Assembly: GCF_016811915.1 (NCBI RefSeq)
Contig: NZ_CP069127.1
Coordinates: 960,001 to 1,024,000, forward strand
Length of the DNA stretch: 64,000 bases
DNA from: Brevibacillus choshinensis
GTDB lineage: Bacteria; Bacillota; Bacilli; Brevibacillales; Brevibacillaceae
Reading direction: 5' to 3'
Made by a program: the position numbers and the translations under genes. The notes beneath the pieces were generated by a model. The model searched no databases, was not told the DNA's origin, and saw only the letters and a list, made by a program, of their open reading frames with translations. Each line of letters opens with the position of its first letter. Position 1 is the first letter of the stretch. Shown here piece by piece: positions 25,658-33,389 of the stretch.

Positions 25658-26572
25658 ATGAGAAGACCAGAAGTATTGGAACGGATACGACCCATTGGTG
25701 GAATCCCAAAAGTCGGGCAGCTTGGATTCATTATGATGCAAGTGCTGGAATTGCGCTTTCTCGAAATGAATCAGCAGTGGACTTTCGATATGACCAATGA
25801 CGAGTTGATGTTTCTGACCGGGATCAAGCACAGAGATACGTTGAACGAAACTCGTAATAGATTAGTTCAATTCGGGATACTAAAAAGCTATAAAACTCAG
25901 AAAGGAAAAGCCGGAGGAATCTACTGCCTAAACGAGTTTTACTTTCCAAAGTTGTCGGAAGACCACGCATACGAAACCGACAAGTTAGCCGACAACTCGG
26001 AAAAGAACGCATACGAAACCGACGAGTTAACCGACAGGTTTCCCGACAGGTTTCCCGACAAGTTCACCGACAGGTTAGCCGACAACCGAGTTTCTTCTAT
26101 GACGGAAAGAAAGATAGATAGACAGATAGATAGACAGATAGAAAATGACGCGCCTGATACTTGGAATCAAATTTGTGATTTATGGCAATCCATGTTCCGA
26201 GTGATGTCGGCGATGGATCGTGAACGCCTCTCTAGCTATCAAGACGATGACGGTATGGCTCCAGAAGTTATTCTCGCTGCCGTGGAGCATGCAAAACAAG
26301 ATGCGACGGACAGCCCCAAAAACTATCTCTGGAAGACCTTGAATAGTTGGGCTGATGCGAATATCAAAACGGTTCGAGATTTGATCGTCCATGAGAGAGA
26401 GCGGACACAGAAGAAGGTCATTCCCCTTCACGGAGTAGAGAACGGAGGTGTGATGAGTGGAGGCAATCAACAGCGCCCTTCAAGAATGGCAGCAGGTACT
26501 CGACAAGTTCAAGCACCACCAAGTGCAGCAGACTTCCTCCGCAAGCGTGACCAAGCCAAAGCAAACGTATGA
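25658..26572 (+). CDS. DnaD-like phage replication initiator
   Basis: A 304-residue protein in three parts. First, a winged-helix N-terminus (GQLGFIMMQVLELRFLEMNQ, then NDELMFLTGIKHRDTLNETR). Second, a low-complexity linker (about 105-165) with repeated TDRFPDRFPDKFTDRLAD and RQIDRQI. Third, a DnaD-type C-terminus (SPKNYLWKTLNSWADANIKT). Such proteins bind the phage origin and recruit the helicase loader, which is the next gene. The linker is encoded by tandem 12-bp DNA repeats that may be the origin. GAAAGGGGGAAA precedes the ATG. Its 3' end overlaps the loader gene by 116 bases. Confidence 0.8.
   Translation: MRRPEVLERIRPIGGIPKVGQLGFIMMQVLELRFLEMNQQWTFDMTNDELMFLTGIKHRDTLNETRNRLVQFGILKSYKTQKGKAGGIYCLNEFYFPKLSEDHAYETDKLADNSEKNAYETDELTDRFPDRFPDKFTDRLADNRVSSMTERKIDRQIDRQIENDAPDTWNQICDLWQSMFRVMSAMDRERLSSYQDDDGMAPEVILAAVEHAKQDATDSPKNYLWKTLNSWADANIKTVRDLIVHERERTQKKVIPLHGVENGGVMSGGNQQRPSRMAAGTRQVQAPPSAADFLRKRDQAKANV
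25977..26090 (+). repeat. Tandem 12-bp repeats, candidate replication origin iterons
   Basis: Two units (25977-26000) and six contiguous units (26019-26090) of consensus CCGACARGTTnn. They lie in frame inside the initiator gene, as lambda iterons lie inside gene O. An A-rich, GATA-repeat stretch follows, a possible melting region. Confidence 0.6.
26112..26142 (+). repeat. GATA/GACA short tandem repeat
   Basis: Two and a half copies of the 12-bp unit AGATAGATAGAC, in frame (IDRQIDRQIE), directly downstream of the iterons. Confidence 0.7.
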
Positions 26573-27320
26573 GTGCGCTAAGTGCAAGGATCAAGAGGGA
26601 TACCTGGTAACGATCGAAGGCCAACCCATGTACGAGCAGTGCGAGTGTCGGGATAAGAAAAGGATCCAAAAGATTCTCCAGTCGTCCAACATAACTGCAG
26701 ATTTCCAACGAAAGACCTTCGGGAACTTCCTGGATTGGTCCGGAGATCAGCGCCACCAGGAGCTGCATCAGAAGGCGTACACATACGCAAAAGATTTTGA
26801 AGAGATCCGGCACAGGGAGGAAGGACACTCACTTGGATTAGTCGGGGCGTCGGGTTCTGGTAAATCGCATGTAGCCTTTGCGGTCGCCAATAACCTCATG
26901 GTGAAGAAGGGCATACGGGTCTTGTACTTCAATTTCGTCAACGGCTTCAAGGAAATGTTCAGTCGATACGATGCCGGTTCAGCCGACGTCCAACGCATTC
27001 GGGAGGGGCTTCAGTCGGTAGAGGTTTTGCTGATCGATGACATCTTGAAGGGGAAGCCTGACGAGAAGAAAGGGTATCCCGAAATTTCGAAGGCGGTCTA
27101 CGACGAGATGTATGGTCTCATAGAGTACCGGCATTTCAACCACAAACCGACCATCTGGACTTCGGAATACTATTACGAGCTGATCCCCGCGCTGGGGGAA
27201 GCCACGGCAAGTCGACTTTTTGAAATGAGTAAGGGGAATCTCGGAAAAGCCCTATATACCCCCGAAGAAATGACCGCAGGGGAGATCGGGAAGCTGAACT
27301 ACCGTTTGCGTGGGCTGTGA
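26457..27320 (+). CDS. DnaC/DnaI-like helicase loader
   Basis: AAA+ ATPase of 287 residues. The N-terminus has a zinc-like motif (YECAKCKDQEG and YEQCECRDKK), then Walker A GLVGASGSGKSHVAF near residue 125 and Walker B EVLLIDDI, with TIWTSEYYY as sensor 1 region. It loads the DnaB helicase at the phage origin. The GTG start has CGGAGGTGTG upstream and lies inside the initiator gene in another frame. Neighbours (initiator, DnaB) support the call. Confidence 0.88.
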   Translation: MEAINSALQEWQQVLDKFKHHQVQQTSSASVTKPKQTYECAKCKDQEGYLVTIEGQPMYEQCECRDKKRIQKILQSSNITADFQRKTFGNFLDWSGDQRHQELHQKAYTYAKDFEEIRHREEGHSLGLVGASGSGKSHVAFAVANNLMVKKGIRVLYFNFVNGFKEMFSRYDAGSADVQRIREGLQSVEVLLIDDILKGKPDEKKGYPEISKAVYDEMYGLIEYRHFNHKPTIWTSEYYYELIPALGEATASRLFEMSKGNLGKALYTPEEMTAGEIGKLNYRLRGL

Positions 27321-27477
27321 CATACACGAACATCCCCGGCGTAAATCGGACCGCCTCAGACCGACAGAACGGGCCATTTGAGAAGCCTTTAGGGGTTGGG
27401 GGGATAAGGAATAGGGTCGAAGTAATAAAACGCTATACGGGCCATTCAGAAGGACGTATGAGATCGAGGGTGAGACT
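27321..27477 (+). other. Spacer between loader and dnaB
   Basis: 157 bases with no convincing gene. A 64-codon frame (27317-27511) begins with GTG over the loader stop, but it has an unlikely basic composition and runs into dnaB. Confidence 0.4.
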
Positions 27478-28866
27478 TTGTTCGAGGAGAGACTACCACC
27501 ACAAAACATAGATGCTGAGCAGTCTGTGCTCGGTGCCATCTTTCTCGCCAAGGATGCACTTGAAACGGCAAGCGAGATATTGCAACCAGATGATTTTTAT
27601 AAGACCGCGCACCAACGTATCTTTGCTGCCATGGTTGATCTCTACGACAAAGGAGAGCCAGTCGACCTCGTAACCGTGACGGCAGAGTTACAGGACAGAA
27701 AGCTATTGGACGAAGTGGGCGGCGTTACATACCTGACAGAGCTATCAAGTGCCGTGCCAACAGCTGCAAACATCGAATACTACTCAAAGATTGTCCTGGA
27801 GAAAAGTGGGCTGCGAAGAATCATTCAGGCAGCTACAAAGATAGCAACGGACGGGTATGATGCGGAGTCATCACAGGAGCTCATTGCAACAGCCGAACAG
27901 CGCTTTTCAGAACTAAACGAGCGTGGGAATGGCGGCAATGACTTTACCCCGATTAGAGATGTCCTGGTCGAAACCTACGACAAGATTTATCAGCTTAGTA
28001 CCCAACAGACTGACATCACAGGCGTTCCATCCGGATACCGGGATCTGGACCGATTAACAGGGGGCTTCCAAAAATCCGACCTTATCATTCTGGCTGCTCG
28101 TCCCTCCGTAGGGAAGACAGCATTCTCACTGAATGTGGCACAGAACGTTGCACATGCTGGGGAGACAGTGGCTGTTTTCTCACTTGAGATGGCTGCAAGC
28201 CAATTGGTCCAACGGATGCTATGTGCGGAAGGGATGATCGATGCACAAAAGCTGCGAGTTGGAGGTTTGGAGGAAGAGGATTGGGAGAAGCTCACGAAAG
28301 CGATTGGGCTATTGGGGAATGCACCGATTTACATCGACGATACTCCCGGCATCACGATTCATGAAATTCGAGCAAAATGCAGGAAATTGAAAAAGCAGAA
28401 GGGTCTTGGCCTGATCTTGATTGACTACCTGCAGCTGATCCAATCCAAGTCCAAAGCCAATCGTCAGGAACAGGTGTCTGAGATATCCAAAGCGTTAAAG
28501 AATTTGGCTCGAGAACTTCAGGTTCCCGTGATCGCACTGTCACAGCTGAGCCGTGGTGTAGAGCAGCGCCAGGATAAACGTCCGATGTTATCGGACATTC
28601 GCGAGTCGGGTTCCATCGAGCAGGACGCGGACATTGTTGCTTTCTTGTATCGCGATGATTACTACAACAAGGAATCCGAACAGAAAAACATCGTGGAAGT
28701 CAATATTGCGAAGCAACGGAACGGCCCCACCGGTACAGTCGAGCTGGCTTTTTTGAAGGAGTACAACAAGTTCGTGAACCTTGCAATGCAGCCTGAAATG
28801 AGATTTGAAACGAACCAAGCTGTGCCGCCGCAAGAGGACGATGATGAATTGCCTTGGAGCTCATAA
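27478..28866 (+). CDS. dnaB: Replicative DNA helicase DnaB-like
   Basis: A 462-residue phage-encoded replicative helicase. The N-terminal helicase-primase interaction domain begins LPPQNIDAEQSVLGAIF. The RecA-like domain has Walker A AARPSVGKTAFSLNVA near 203-218, GLILIDYLQLI (Walker B) and the late motif SDIRESGSIEQDADIVAFLY. The length is normal for the family. TTG start with GAGGGTGAG upstream. It works with the loader directly upstream. Confidence 0.95.
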   Translation: MFEERLPPQNIDAEQSVLGAIFLAKDALETASEILQPDDFYKTAHQRIFAAMVDLYDKGEPVDLVTVTAELQDRKLLDEVGGVTYLTELSSAVPTAANIEYYSKIVLEKSGLRRIIQAATKIATDGYDAESSQELIATAEQRFSELNERGNGGNDFTPIRDVLVETYDKIYQLSTQQTDITGVPSGYRDLDRLTGGFQKSDLIILAARPSVGKTAFSLNVAQNVAHAGETVAVFSLEMAASQLVQRMLCAEGMIDAQKLRVGGLEEEDWEKLTKAIGLLGNAPIYIDDTPGITIHEIRAKCRKLKKQKGLGLILIDYLQLIQSKSKANRQEQVSEISKALKNLARELQVPVIALSQLSRGVEQRQDKRPMLSDIRESGSIEQDADIVAFLYRDDYYNKESEQKNIVEVNIAKQRNGPTGTVELAFLKEYNKFVNLAMQPEMRFETNQAVPPQEDDDELPWSS

Positions 28867-28879
28867 GGGGTGGACCCAA

Positions 28880-29068
28880 GTGACAGGTGAAATACCCGTT
28901 AAAGTACCAATCCCGGCGCGATTGTTAGAGATAGCTGATCAAGCCGAACGAGCAGCTGCTATGAAAGCGTGGTGGGCCGCCTACGCAGCCAGATACCCGG
29001 ATTACAAGGCAGACCGTAAAGATAGCCAGTTTGTATACATGGTGAAACGAGAGGGAGAGAAGAAATGA
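28880..29068 (+). CDS. Small phage protein (62 aa)
   Basis: A 62-residue protein, PVKVPIPARLLEIADQAERA then WWAAYAARYPDYKADRKD. Unrecognised, rich in aromatic residues. The GTG at 28880 has AAGGGGTGG upstream. It overlaps the next gene by four bases. Confidence 0.55.
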   Translation: MTGEIPVKVPIPARLLEIADQAERAAAMKAWWAAYAARYPDYKADRKDSQFVYMVKREGEKK

Positions 29069-29220
29069 AATTACTCAGACAAGCAGTAATGGACAAGCTG
29101 CAGAAACAATTTGGAGTCCAGCAGGTCGGCGGGAAGCCCTTGAATGACGTCTCCACCACCGAAATGCACGACCTGTTAGGTCGACTTGAGATGGAACAGC
29201 GGTCAGGGCGATCAGCATAG
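29065..29220 (+). CDS. Small phage protein (51 aa)
   Basis: A 51-residue protein, MKLLRQAVMDKLQKQFGVQQ onward, ending in a helix LLGRLEMEQRSGRSA; Fur-regulated-like basic small protein features are absent. The ATG overlaps the upstream stop (ATGA) and GGGAGAGAAG precedes it. Likely a real, coupled gene of unknown role. Confidence 0.55.
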   Translation: MKLLRQAVMDKLQKQFGVQQVGGKPLNDVSTTEMHDLLGRLEMEQRSGRSA

Positions 29221-29232
29221 GAAGTGAGCAGC

Positions 29233-29721
29233 ATGGTTAAGCCTCGAATGGTCATCCCTCTGCTGATGGAAAAGAGACGCCGAAACAAAACGACAAAGCA
29301 GATGGAGAATATCTGGGTCGTCCCTACTTGGAATCACCTCTACACGATCGTTCAGAATCGCCCAACTCTCGGGAAATGGGGACAACAGTACAAAGATAGG
29401 GTTGCAGAAGTTGCTGTTGATTGGGCAATGGATAACGATTGGATGCTGATTGACGATAGGAAAGTCATTCTGCGTACCTGGATATTTTGGAATGACGGTA
29501 AAGACAAGGATTGCCATAACACCGACAAAGCCTGGGCGGATGCACTGGAAGGCATTCTCTATGAAAACGATAGCCAGGCATTGATTCAATATCAGGATTT
29601 TCAGATTGACCGGGTAAACCCGCGAATCGAAATAGAGCCGATTGTTGGCGGTCTGATTAAGAAGGACAAGCCAACACGAACAAACAAACCATCTAAAAAT
29701 CAGATGGTACTCGACATTTAA
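29233..29721 (+). CDS. rusA: RusA-like Holliday junction resolvase
   Basis: A 162-residue protein matching the RusA endonuclease family. The central acidic block DGKDKDCHNTDKAWADALEG is followed by ILYENDSQ and the typical end RVNPRIEIE. RusA dimers cut four-way DNA junctions made during phage recombination and before packaging. The ATG at 29233 is preferred over GTG 29224, which overlaps the GGAAGTGA ribosome site. Confidence 0.75.
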   Translation: MVKPRMVIPLLMEKRRRNKTTKQMENIWVVPTWNHLYTIVQNRPTLGKWGQQYKDRVAEVAVDWAMDNDWMLIDDRKVILRTWIFWNDGKDKDCHNTDKAWADALEGILYENDSQALIQYQDFQIDRVNPRIEIEPIVGGLIKKDKPTRTNKPSKNQMVLDI

Positions 29722-29742
29722 AACTAAGGGAGAGTGTGGAAG

Positions 29743-30792
29743 ATGAGCTACATGGAATTTAAACCGCTGGTGAAGAAAGTAAACCTGAAACCAAAGGGTA
29801 TCGTGGAGATTGTTTTGGAAACGAGTATTAGCGACCTGCAGGGCAAGATTGATCCGCTGAGCAGCATGATCGATCGCAGAGCGGAAGCGACCCTGGATTC
29901 GCTGGTTGTTAACTATAACGTTGCGATTAACACCCAAACCAATAAGCCAGTGATTGGATACAAGGTGGATGACACTGGAATTGTTCATGAAGTGAAACCA
30001 GAGGGTGAACAGCTTGAAGCGGAATTGGGTCTGCCGAAAGAGAAGATCCCGACAAAAGAGGAACAAGAAGAGGCAGAACGTACCGTCATCGATGATTTCA
30101 TCCGCGAGGGATTGGCTCCGCGATTCGATGATTTGCCCTATGACTTCCAAAGCATCATTTCTCGGAAGCTGGCGGGTGAGACCTACATGAAAATTGCTTC
30201 TGAACTTGAAATGTCGAGCGGTAAGATCGTGGATCTTGTTGACCAGTACCGGAGCCGCGTCGCTCCGATGGCTCTGAAATGGGACGAGTGGAGAAAGGGC
30301 AAGGATAAGCCAAAGGCAGCCAAGGACAACGAAGAGAAACCGGTCGCACAAGAAGACGTACCAGCTACGGACAATGATCAGGAACCGGCAGCATCTGCTG
30401 AAAAGGGTGAGTCTGATAGCGACGAATTTGCCATCTTTGATGACGCGAGCGAGGAGGAAGACGATTCCCTGCCTGTATTTGGAGAAACGTCGGATGAATC
30501 TGGAGATATGGACAGTGGTGAGAACGGGTTGGTGACCCCAGAGGCAGAAGGCACCATCGATAAGGATGCAGTAGAAAACTTCATTCTGAGCGGACTAGCT
30601 CCAGTGTTCGAGGATATCACATATGACTTCCCCGCATTGCTCTCCCGCCGTCGTAGCGGAGAGACTTGGATCAAAATTGCTGCATCCATCAATATCTCTT
30701 CCACCAAGCTGCAAGCAGCGTGGTCGAAATACAAGAAGCTCGTAGCGGAACATATGGCGAAGCAAAACGGGGAGGAGCCGGGGGCAGCGTAA
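29743..30792 (+). CDS. Phage protein with a duplicated domain and acidic linker
   Basis: A 349-residue protein, function unknown. A domain of about 60 residues occurs twice: FIREGLAPRFDDLPYDFQSI... near 115-175 and FILSGLAPVFEDITYDFPAL... near 275-335. Both continue into a helix-turn-helix-like part (GETYMKIASELEMSSGKIVD and GETWIKIAASINISSTKLQA). The copies are joined by about 90 acidic, low-complexity residues. The N-terminus is a separate domain. GGGAGAGTG precedes the ATG at 29743. Two HTH copies suggest DNA binding, by inference. Confidence 0.65.
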   Translation: MSYMEFKPLVKKVNLKPKGIVEIVLETSISDLQGKIDPLSSMIDRRAEATLDSLVVNYNVAINTQTNKPVIGYKVDDTGIVHEVKPEGEQLEAELGLPKEKIPTKEEQEEAERTVIDDFIREGLAPRFDDLPYDFQSIISRKLAGETYMKIASELEMSSGKIVDLVDQYRSRVAPMALKWDEWRKGKDKPKAAKDNEEKPVAQEDVPATDNDQEPAASAEKGESDSDEFAIFDDASEEEDDSLPVFGETSDESGDMDSGENGLVTPEAEGTIDKDAVENFILSGLAPVFEDITYDFPALLSRRRSGETWIKIAASINISSTKLQAAWSKYKKLVAEHMAKQNGEEPGAA

Positions 30793-30824
30793 TGCTGTTC
30801 CTCTCCCCAAGAGAGGTGGATCAT

Positions 30825-30974
30825 ATGACTGCCGTAAAACCGAAACCAGGCCATCCCTGGAAACGTGGATTTATCACCAGAAAGGTCAATGAACACATCA
30901 AACAGTCGATCATTAATCCGAAAGTAAACAATTGGAAGGTTGGCGGTGCAGTGCCGCCGTGGAATGCGAGGTAG
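30825..30974 (+). CDS. Small basic phage protein (49 aa)
   Basis: A 49-residue basic protein (KPKPGHPWKRGFITRKVNEH). AGAGGTGG stands 5 bases before the ATG at 30825; an in-frame ATG at 30792 overlapping the previous stop would add 11 residues. Unrecognised. Confidence 0.5.
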   Translation: MTAVKPKPGHPWKRGFITRKVNEHIKQSIINPKVNNWKVGGAVPPWNAR

Positions 30975-30979
30975 GAAGC

Positions 30980-31198
30980 TTAATCGGGATAACGTTGACC
31001 GTGGTCGCCTAGTAGCTCGCGTACATGGTTGTAGACCCTGACAGGTAGATCAGGGAAGACCAAGGCAACTTCACCTTCAGCCAGCTGCAGTCGTTCGGTT
31101 GGCTGTTCGATTGCATACGGAATCTCCATCGCAGTAAGAGCTTCCTTCAGGTAGCTAATCTCTGACCAAGCGACAGAGTAGTAGAACGATTTATCCAA
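30980..31198 (-). CDS. Leftward small phage protein (72 aa)
   Basis: A 72-residue protein, SEISYLKEALTAMEIPYAIE then EGEVALVFPDLPVRVYNHVR; it looks like a small alpha-beta fold. The TTG at 31198 is taken as start because AAAGGAG lies 8 bases upstream; the ATG at 31222 has none. It reads against the surrounding early genes. Confidence 0.55.
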   Translation of the reverse strand: MDKSFYYSVAWSEISYLKEALTAMEIPYAIEQPTERLQLAEGEVALVFPDLPVRVYNHVRELLGDHGQRYPD

Positions 31199-31270
31199 TG
31201 TACCCAACTCCTTTGTGGTCATTATGCCACGAGGAGTTGGGACAAAAAAAGACTAGGATGACGATGAATT

Positions 31271-31381
31271 ATGTACTCTGCAGGTGTGAACGGAGCAGTC
31301 ATTCTTATTTGGGCCATTGTCATAATTGGGGTTGCAGCTACAGTGGGGCTAGGAGTTCTTGTCTATCATTGGGTTGCTTAA
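31271..31381 (+). CDS. Tiny membrane protein (36 aa)
   Basis: A 36-residue protein, MYSAGVNGAVILIWAIVIIG then VAATVGLGVLVYHWVA: one membrane segment. AGGATGA lies about 9 bases before the ATG. Unknown role; one of several tiny membrane proteins in this 1-kb stretch. Confidence 0.45.
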   Translation: MYSAGVNGAVILIWAIVIIGVAATVGLGVLVYHWVA

Positions 31382-31400
31382 GAAAACGGTAATTGAGGAT

Positions 31401-31556
31401 CTAAGTCAATCTATAGTAACGATTAAGCAAGGTATCTAGCTGTTGGCTTAATGAGATCACAATAGAATCCGTCAAATTATAATCTTTTGCCATAGTGTTA
31501 AGTTCAGCTCGTATGATCTCAATTTGTTCGATTAATAGTTCTTTTTCGGTATTCAT
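31401..31556 (-). CDS. Spo0E-like aspartyl-phosphate phosphatase
   Basis: A 51-residue protein beginning MNTEKELLIEQIEIIRAELN and ending SLSQQLDTLLNRYYRLT. The two-helix layout and the SQQLD motif followed by a hydrophobic stretch and RYY are those of the Spo0E family, which dephosphorylates Spo0A~P and delays sporulation. GAGGT lies 6 bases before the ATG. A prophage copy, on the leftward strand, could modify host sporulation. Confidence 0.7.
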   Translation of the reverse strand: MNTEKELLIEQIEIIRAELNTMAKDYNLTDSIVISLSQQLDTLLNRYYRLT

Positions 31557-31883
31557 CACTTGACCTCATCTACTCCAAATTAACCCAAATTATAACATTT
31601 ATAGGTAATTTGGCATAGGTCGTTAGGGGGTGATACGTTAATTTGAATTCCAAAAGCTCATTAATTTTAAATCGTAAGTATTTCCAAATCAGAAAAGACC
31701 ACAGATGATCAACATCTATGGTCAGGAAGACTGCCAATTGTATATTCACGTACTACCCTTGACATTTTTATATCTGTTTATGTGACAGTCATCGGTAGTA
31801 AGGGTACCACAAAATTACTGGGATTGATTGAGGAAAGTTATGTATCAACTATTCTAAACACAAAGGTCATTTGGTTCAGTTGT
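31557..31883. other. AT-rich non-coding stretch
   Basis: About 330 bases without a gene. It contains a strong hairpin GACCACAGATG...CATCTATGGTC (about 31697-31723, one mismatch, no T-run) and a good -35-like TTGACA near 31761 without a matching -10. Confidence 0.4.
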
Positions 31884-31988
31884 TCAACCACTAAAAGGGA
31901 ACTGCTTAAAGGCAAGATATAGAACAAAGAAGCCAAGCAAAAACAAAACTACAAGAAATAACAATATGTAAACGATTATCTTTTCCAT
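31884..31988 (-). CDS. Possible tiny membrane protein (34 aa)
   Basis: A 34-residue frame, MEKIIVYILLFLVVLFLLGF then FVLYLAFKQFPFSG: one long membrane span with a typical basic end. The ribosome site is weak (GGTGAT), so translation is uncertain. Confidence 0.35.
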   Translation of the reverse strand: MEKIIVYILLFLVVLFLLGFFVLYLAFKQFPFSG

Positions 31989-32103
31989 GGTAATCACCAT
32001 TTTCGCAGCAGGTATCAATACTAGCTTACATTAGAACACAGGATGAAAAAACATCAGAGTACCAAATAATATTGGTACCCAATCACTAGCTTTTCTAAAC
32101 TTA

Positions 32104-32268
32104 TTAATTCGTGTAGCCAATGATTAGCATAACCGCTGACAAAATTGCACAAACAACCCAAGTGTAAAAAGCAATCCTTGATTTTGTTACAGCCCACCTC
32201 AGGAGGGCGATAAACCCGATAATGATTACAGTTATGAGAAGGAAAATCGGAACCAACAAGATCCACAT
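32104..32268 (-). CDS. Two-span small membrane protein (54 aa)
   Basis: A 54-residue protein with two hydrophobic segments (WILLVPIFLLITVIIIGFIA and YTWVVCAILSAVMLIIGY) separated by a basic loop. AAAGGTGG precedes the ATG at 32268; the longer in-frame start has no site. Unknown function. Confidence 0.55.
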   Translation of the reverse strand: MWILLVPIFLLITVIIIGFIALLRWAVTKSRIAFYTWVVCAILSAVMLIIGYTN

Positions 32269-32284
32269 AATTTTTCCACCTTTC

Positions 32285-32315
32285 TCAAAAAAGAAAGCCC
32301 CCAGCCGGGAGCCCA
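32285..32315 (-). terminator. Minus-direction hairpin upstream of ArpU
   Basis: On the minus strand GCTCCC pairs with GGGGGC and is followed by TTTCTTTTTT, resembling a terminator that faces away from the late genes. Confidence 0.45.
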
Positions 32316-32372
32316 AACGTTTTCTTCGCCAAGAAAATTATACCACGGGCTTTCCGCGAGGGGGAATGAAAG

Positions 32373-32765
32373 ATGAGCGCACAGGTACAAGAGCAAATGT
32401 CATTTCTGCAACCAGTTAATGAGACAGAAGTCAGAAAGGCAGTTGTGAAGGAACTGAAAGAATACAAAGCCCTCCGTGTTGCTGTACAAAACAAACAGGA
32501 ACTAAAAGAGAAGGGCATTGGTCAACTGTTTCCACGGCTCCAGCAAACAGAGACGATAAACGAGCTGAAGGCTAAACAGATTGAACGGGCATTACAATAC
32601 TCTTTGGATGAGATAGAGCGTCGGATCATCGAAGAGAAATATTTAAGCACATCCAGGGTAAAAGACATCACAGTGTATATAGAGCTCAATCTTACGAAAG
32701 ACCAGTATTACGAGAGAAAAAAAGACGCGATCGCACAAATCGCCAGGGCACTCGGTATGATCTGA
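32373..32765 (+). CDS. arpU: ArpU-family late transcription regulator
   Basis: A 130-residue protein of the ArpU/RinA-like group: LKEYKALRVAVQNKQ, IERALQYSLDEIERRIIEEK and DITVYIELNLTKDQYYERKK, ending AIAQIARALGMI. The C-terminal part resembles sigma factor region 4. Such proteins switch on late phage operons and typically stand just before the packaging genes. GAGGGGGAATG precedes the ATG. The gene ends in a terminator. Confidence 0.85.
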   Translation: MSAQVQEQMSFLQPVNETEVRKAVVKELKEYKALRVAVQNKQELKEKGIGQLFPRLQQTETINELKAKQIERALQYSLDEIERRIIEEKYLSTSRVKDITVYIELNLTKDQYYERKKDAIAQIARALGMI

Positions 32766-32776
32766 GTGCCTTTTTT
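32747..32776 (+). terminator. Terminator after arpU
   Basis: GGCACTC (32747-32753) pairs with GAGTGCC (32764-32770) and is followed by six T; the left arm lies in the last arpU codons. Confidence 0.9.
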
Positions 32777-32933
32777 ATGCAAAAAACCGTCGACAAAATC
32801 CCGACAAAATACGGGATAAAACCCGGACAAAATCAAGGATATTTTGCTGGACGTTTTTACCAACGCGAATCGGTAATCTTGAGTCAAGAGCAAGCCACAC
32901 AAGCTCTTGGGAGATACCGTCTATCCCTTATCA

Positions 32934-33155
32934 ATGGCGTACCTGAGCGACTCTATGGATGATGACGAATGTTGCCTTACGAGAGGGGGGCATTCTGAGT
33001 CTGAACGCGCTAGTCTTGCGACGATCGTAGCAGGGAACAAAGCAAATTTCTTTTCATTGCTATGTACTGCATGCGGTTTTCAAGCTTGGGAACCCCTCTC
33101 GGAGTTTAAGAAAATCGCGAATTTCTCTGTTGAGATATACCGGACAGGGGATTAA
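32934..33155 (+). CDS. Doubtful small protein
   Basis: A 73-residue frame with a single CTACG cysteine pair near the middle (NFFSLLCTACGFQ). No ribosome site is visible and its codon use is unconvincing. Given because nothing else explains this stretch. Confidence 0.25.
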   Translation: MAYLSDSMDDDECCLTRGGHSESERASLATIVAGNKANFFSLLCTACGFQAWEPLSEFKKIANFSVEIYRTGD

Positions 33156-33389
33156 ATGCGAGACCTACGGCTCCGACCCCTCGCCCCTTGTCCCTTGTCC
33201 AGTACCTCTCATGATTGAATACGCCGATCCTGACAAATGAGTGCAGAATTGACCGGCTGCGCTACCTCCTATAACCTGTGACCGCAGTAGGTATAAGGAT
33301 TGGCTCGCGGCGGAGGCCCCTGCCGAAGGAAGTGGGGATAGACAATCTCCCTCTAAGTGATACAAAATAAAGCAATAGGGGGGATATTT
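33156..33389. other. GC-rich non-coding segment
   Basis: About 230 bases without a credible gene, more GC-rich than its neighbours. Local pairings include CCCC...GGGG around 33317-33336 and TACCT...AGGTA around 33264-33292. It could hold a structured RNA or a protein-binding region, but no known class was recognised. Confidence 0.35.

Noticed and set aside
26112-26142. GATA/GACA repeat as a phase-variation switch
   Set aside because: The unit is 12 bp (a multiple of three), so changes in copy number keep the frame; it fits an origin-associated or linker repeat better.
27317-27511. 64-codon ORF between loader and dnaB
   Set aside because: Odd basic composition, no ribosome site and overlap with dnaB.
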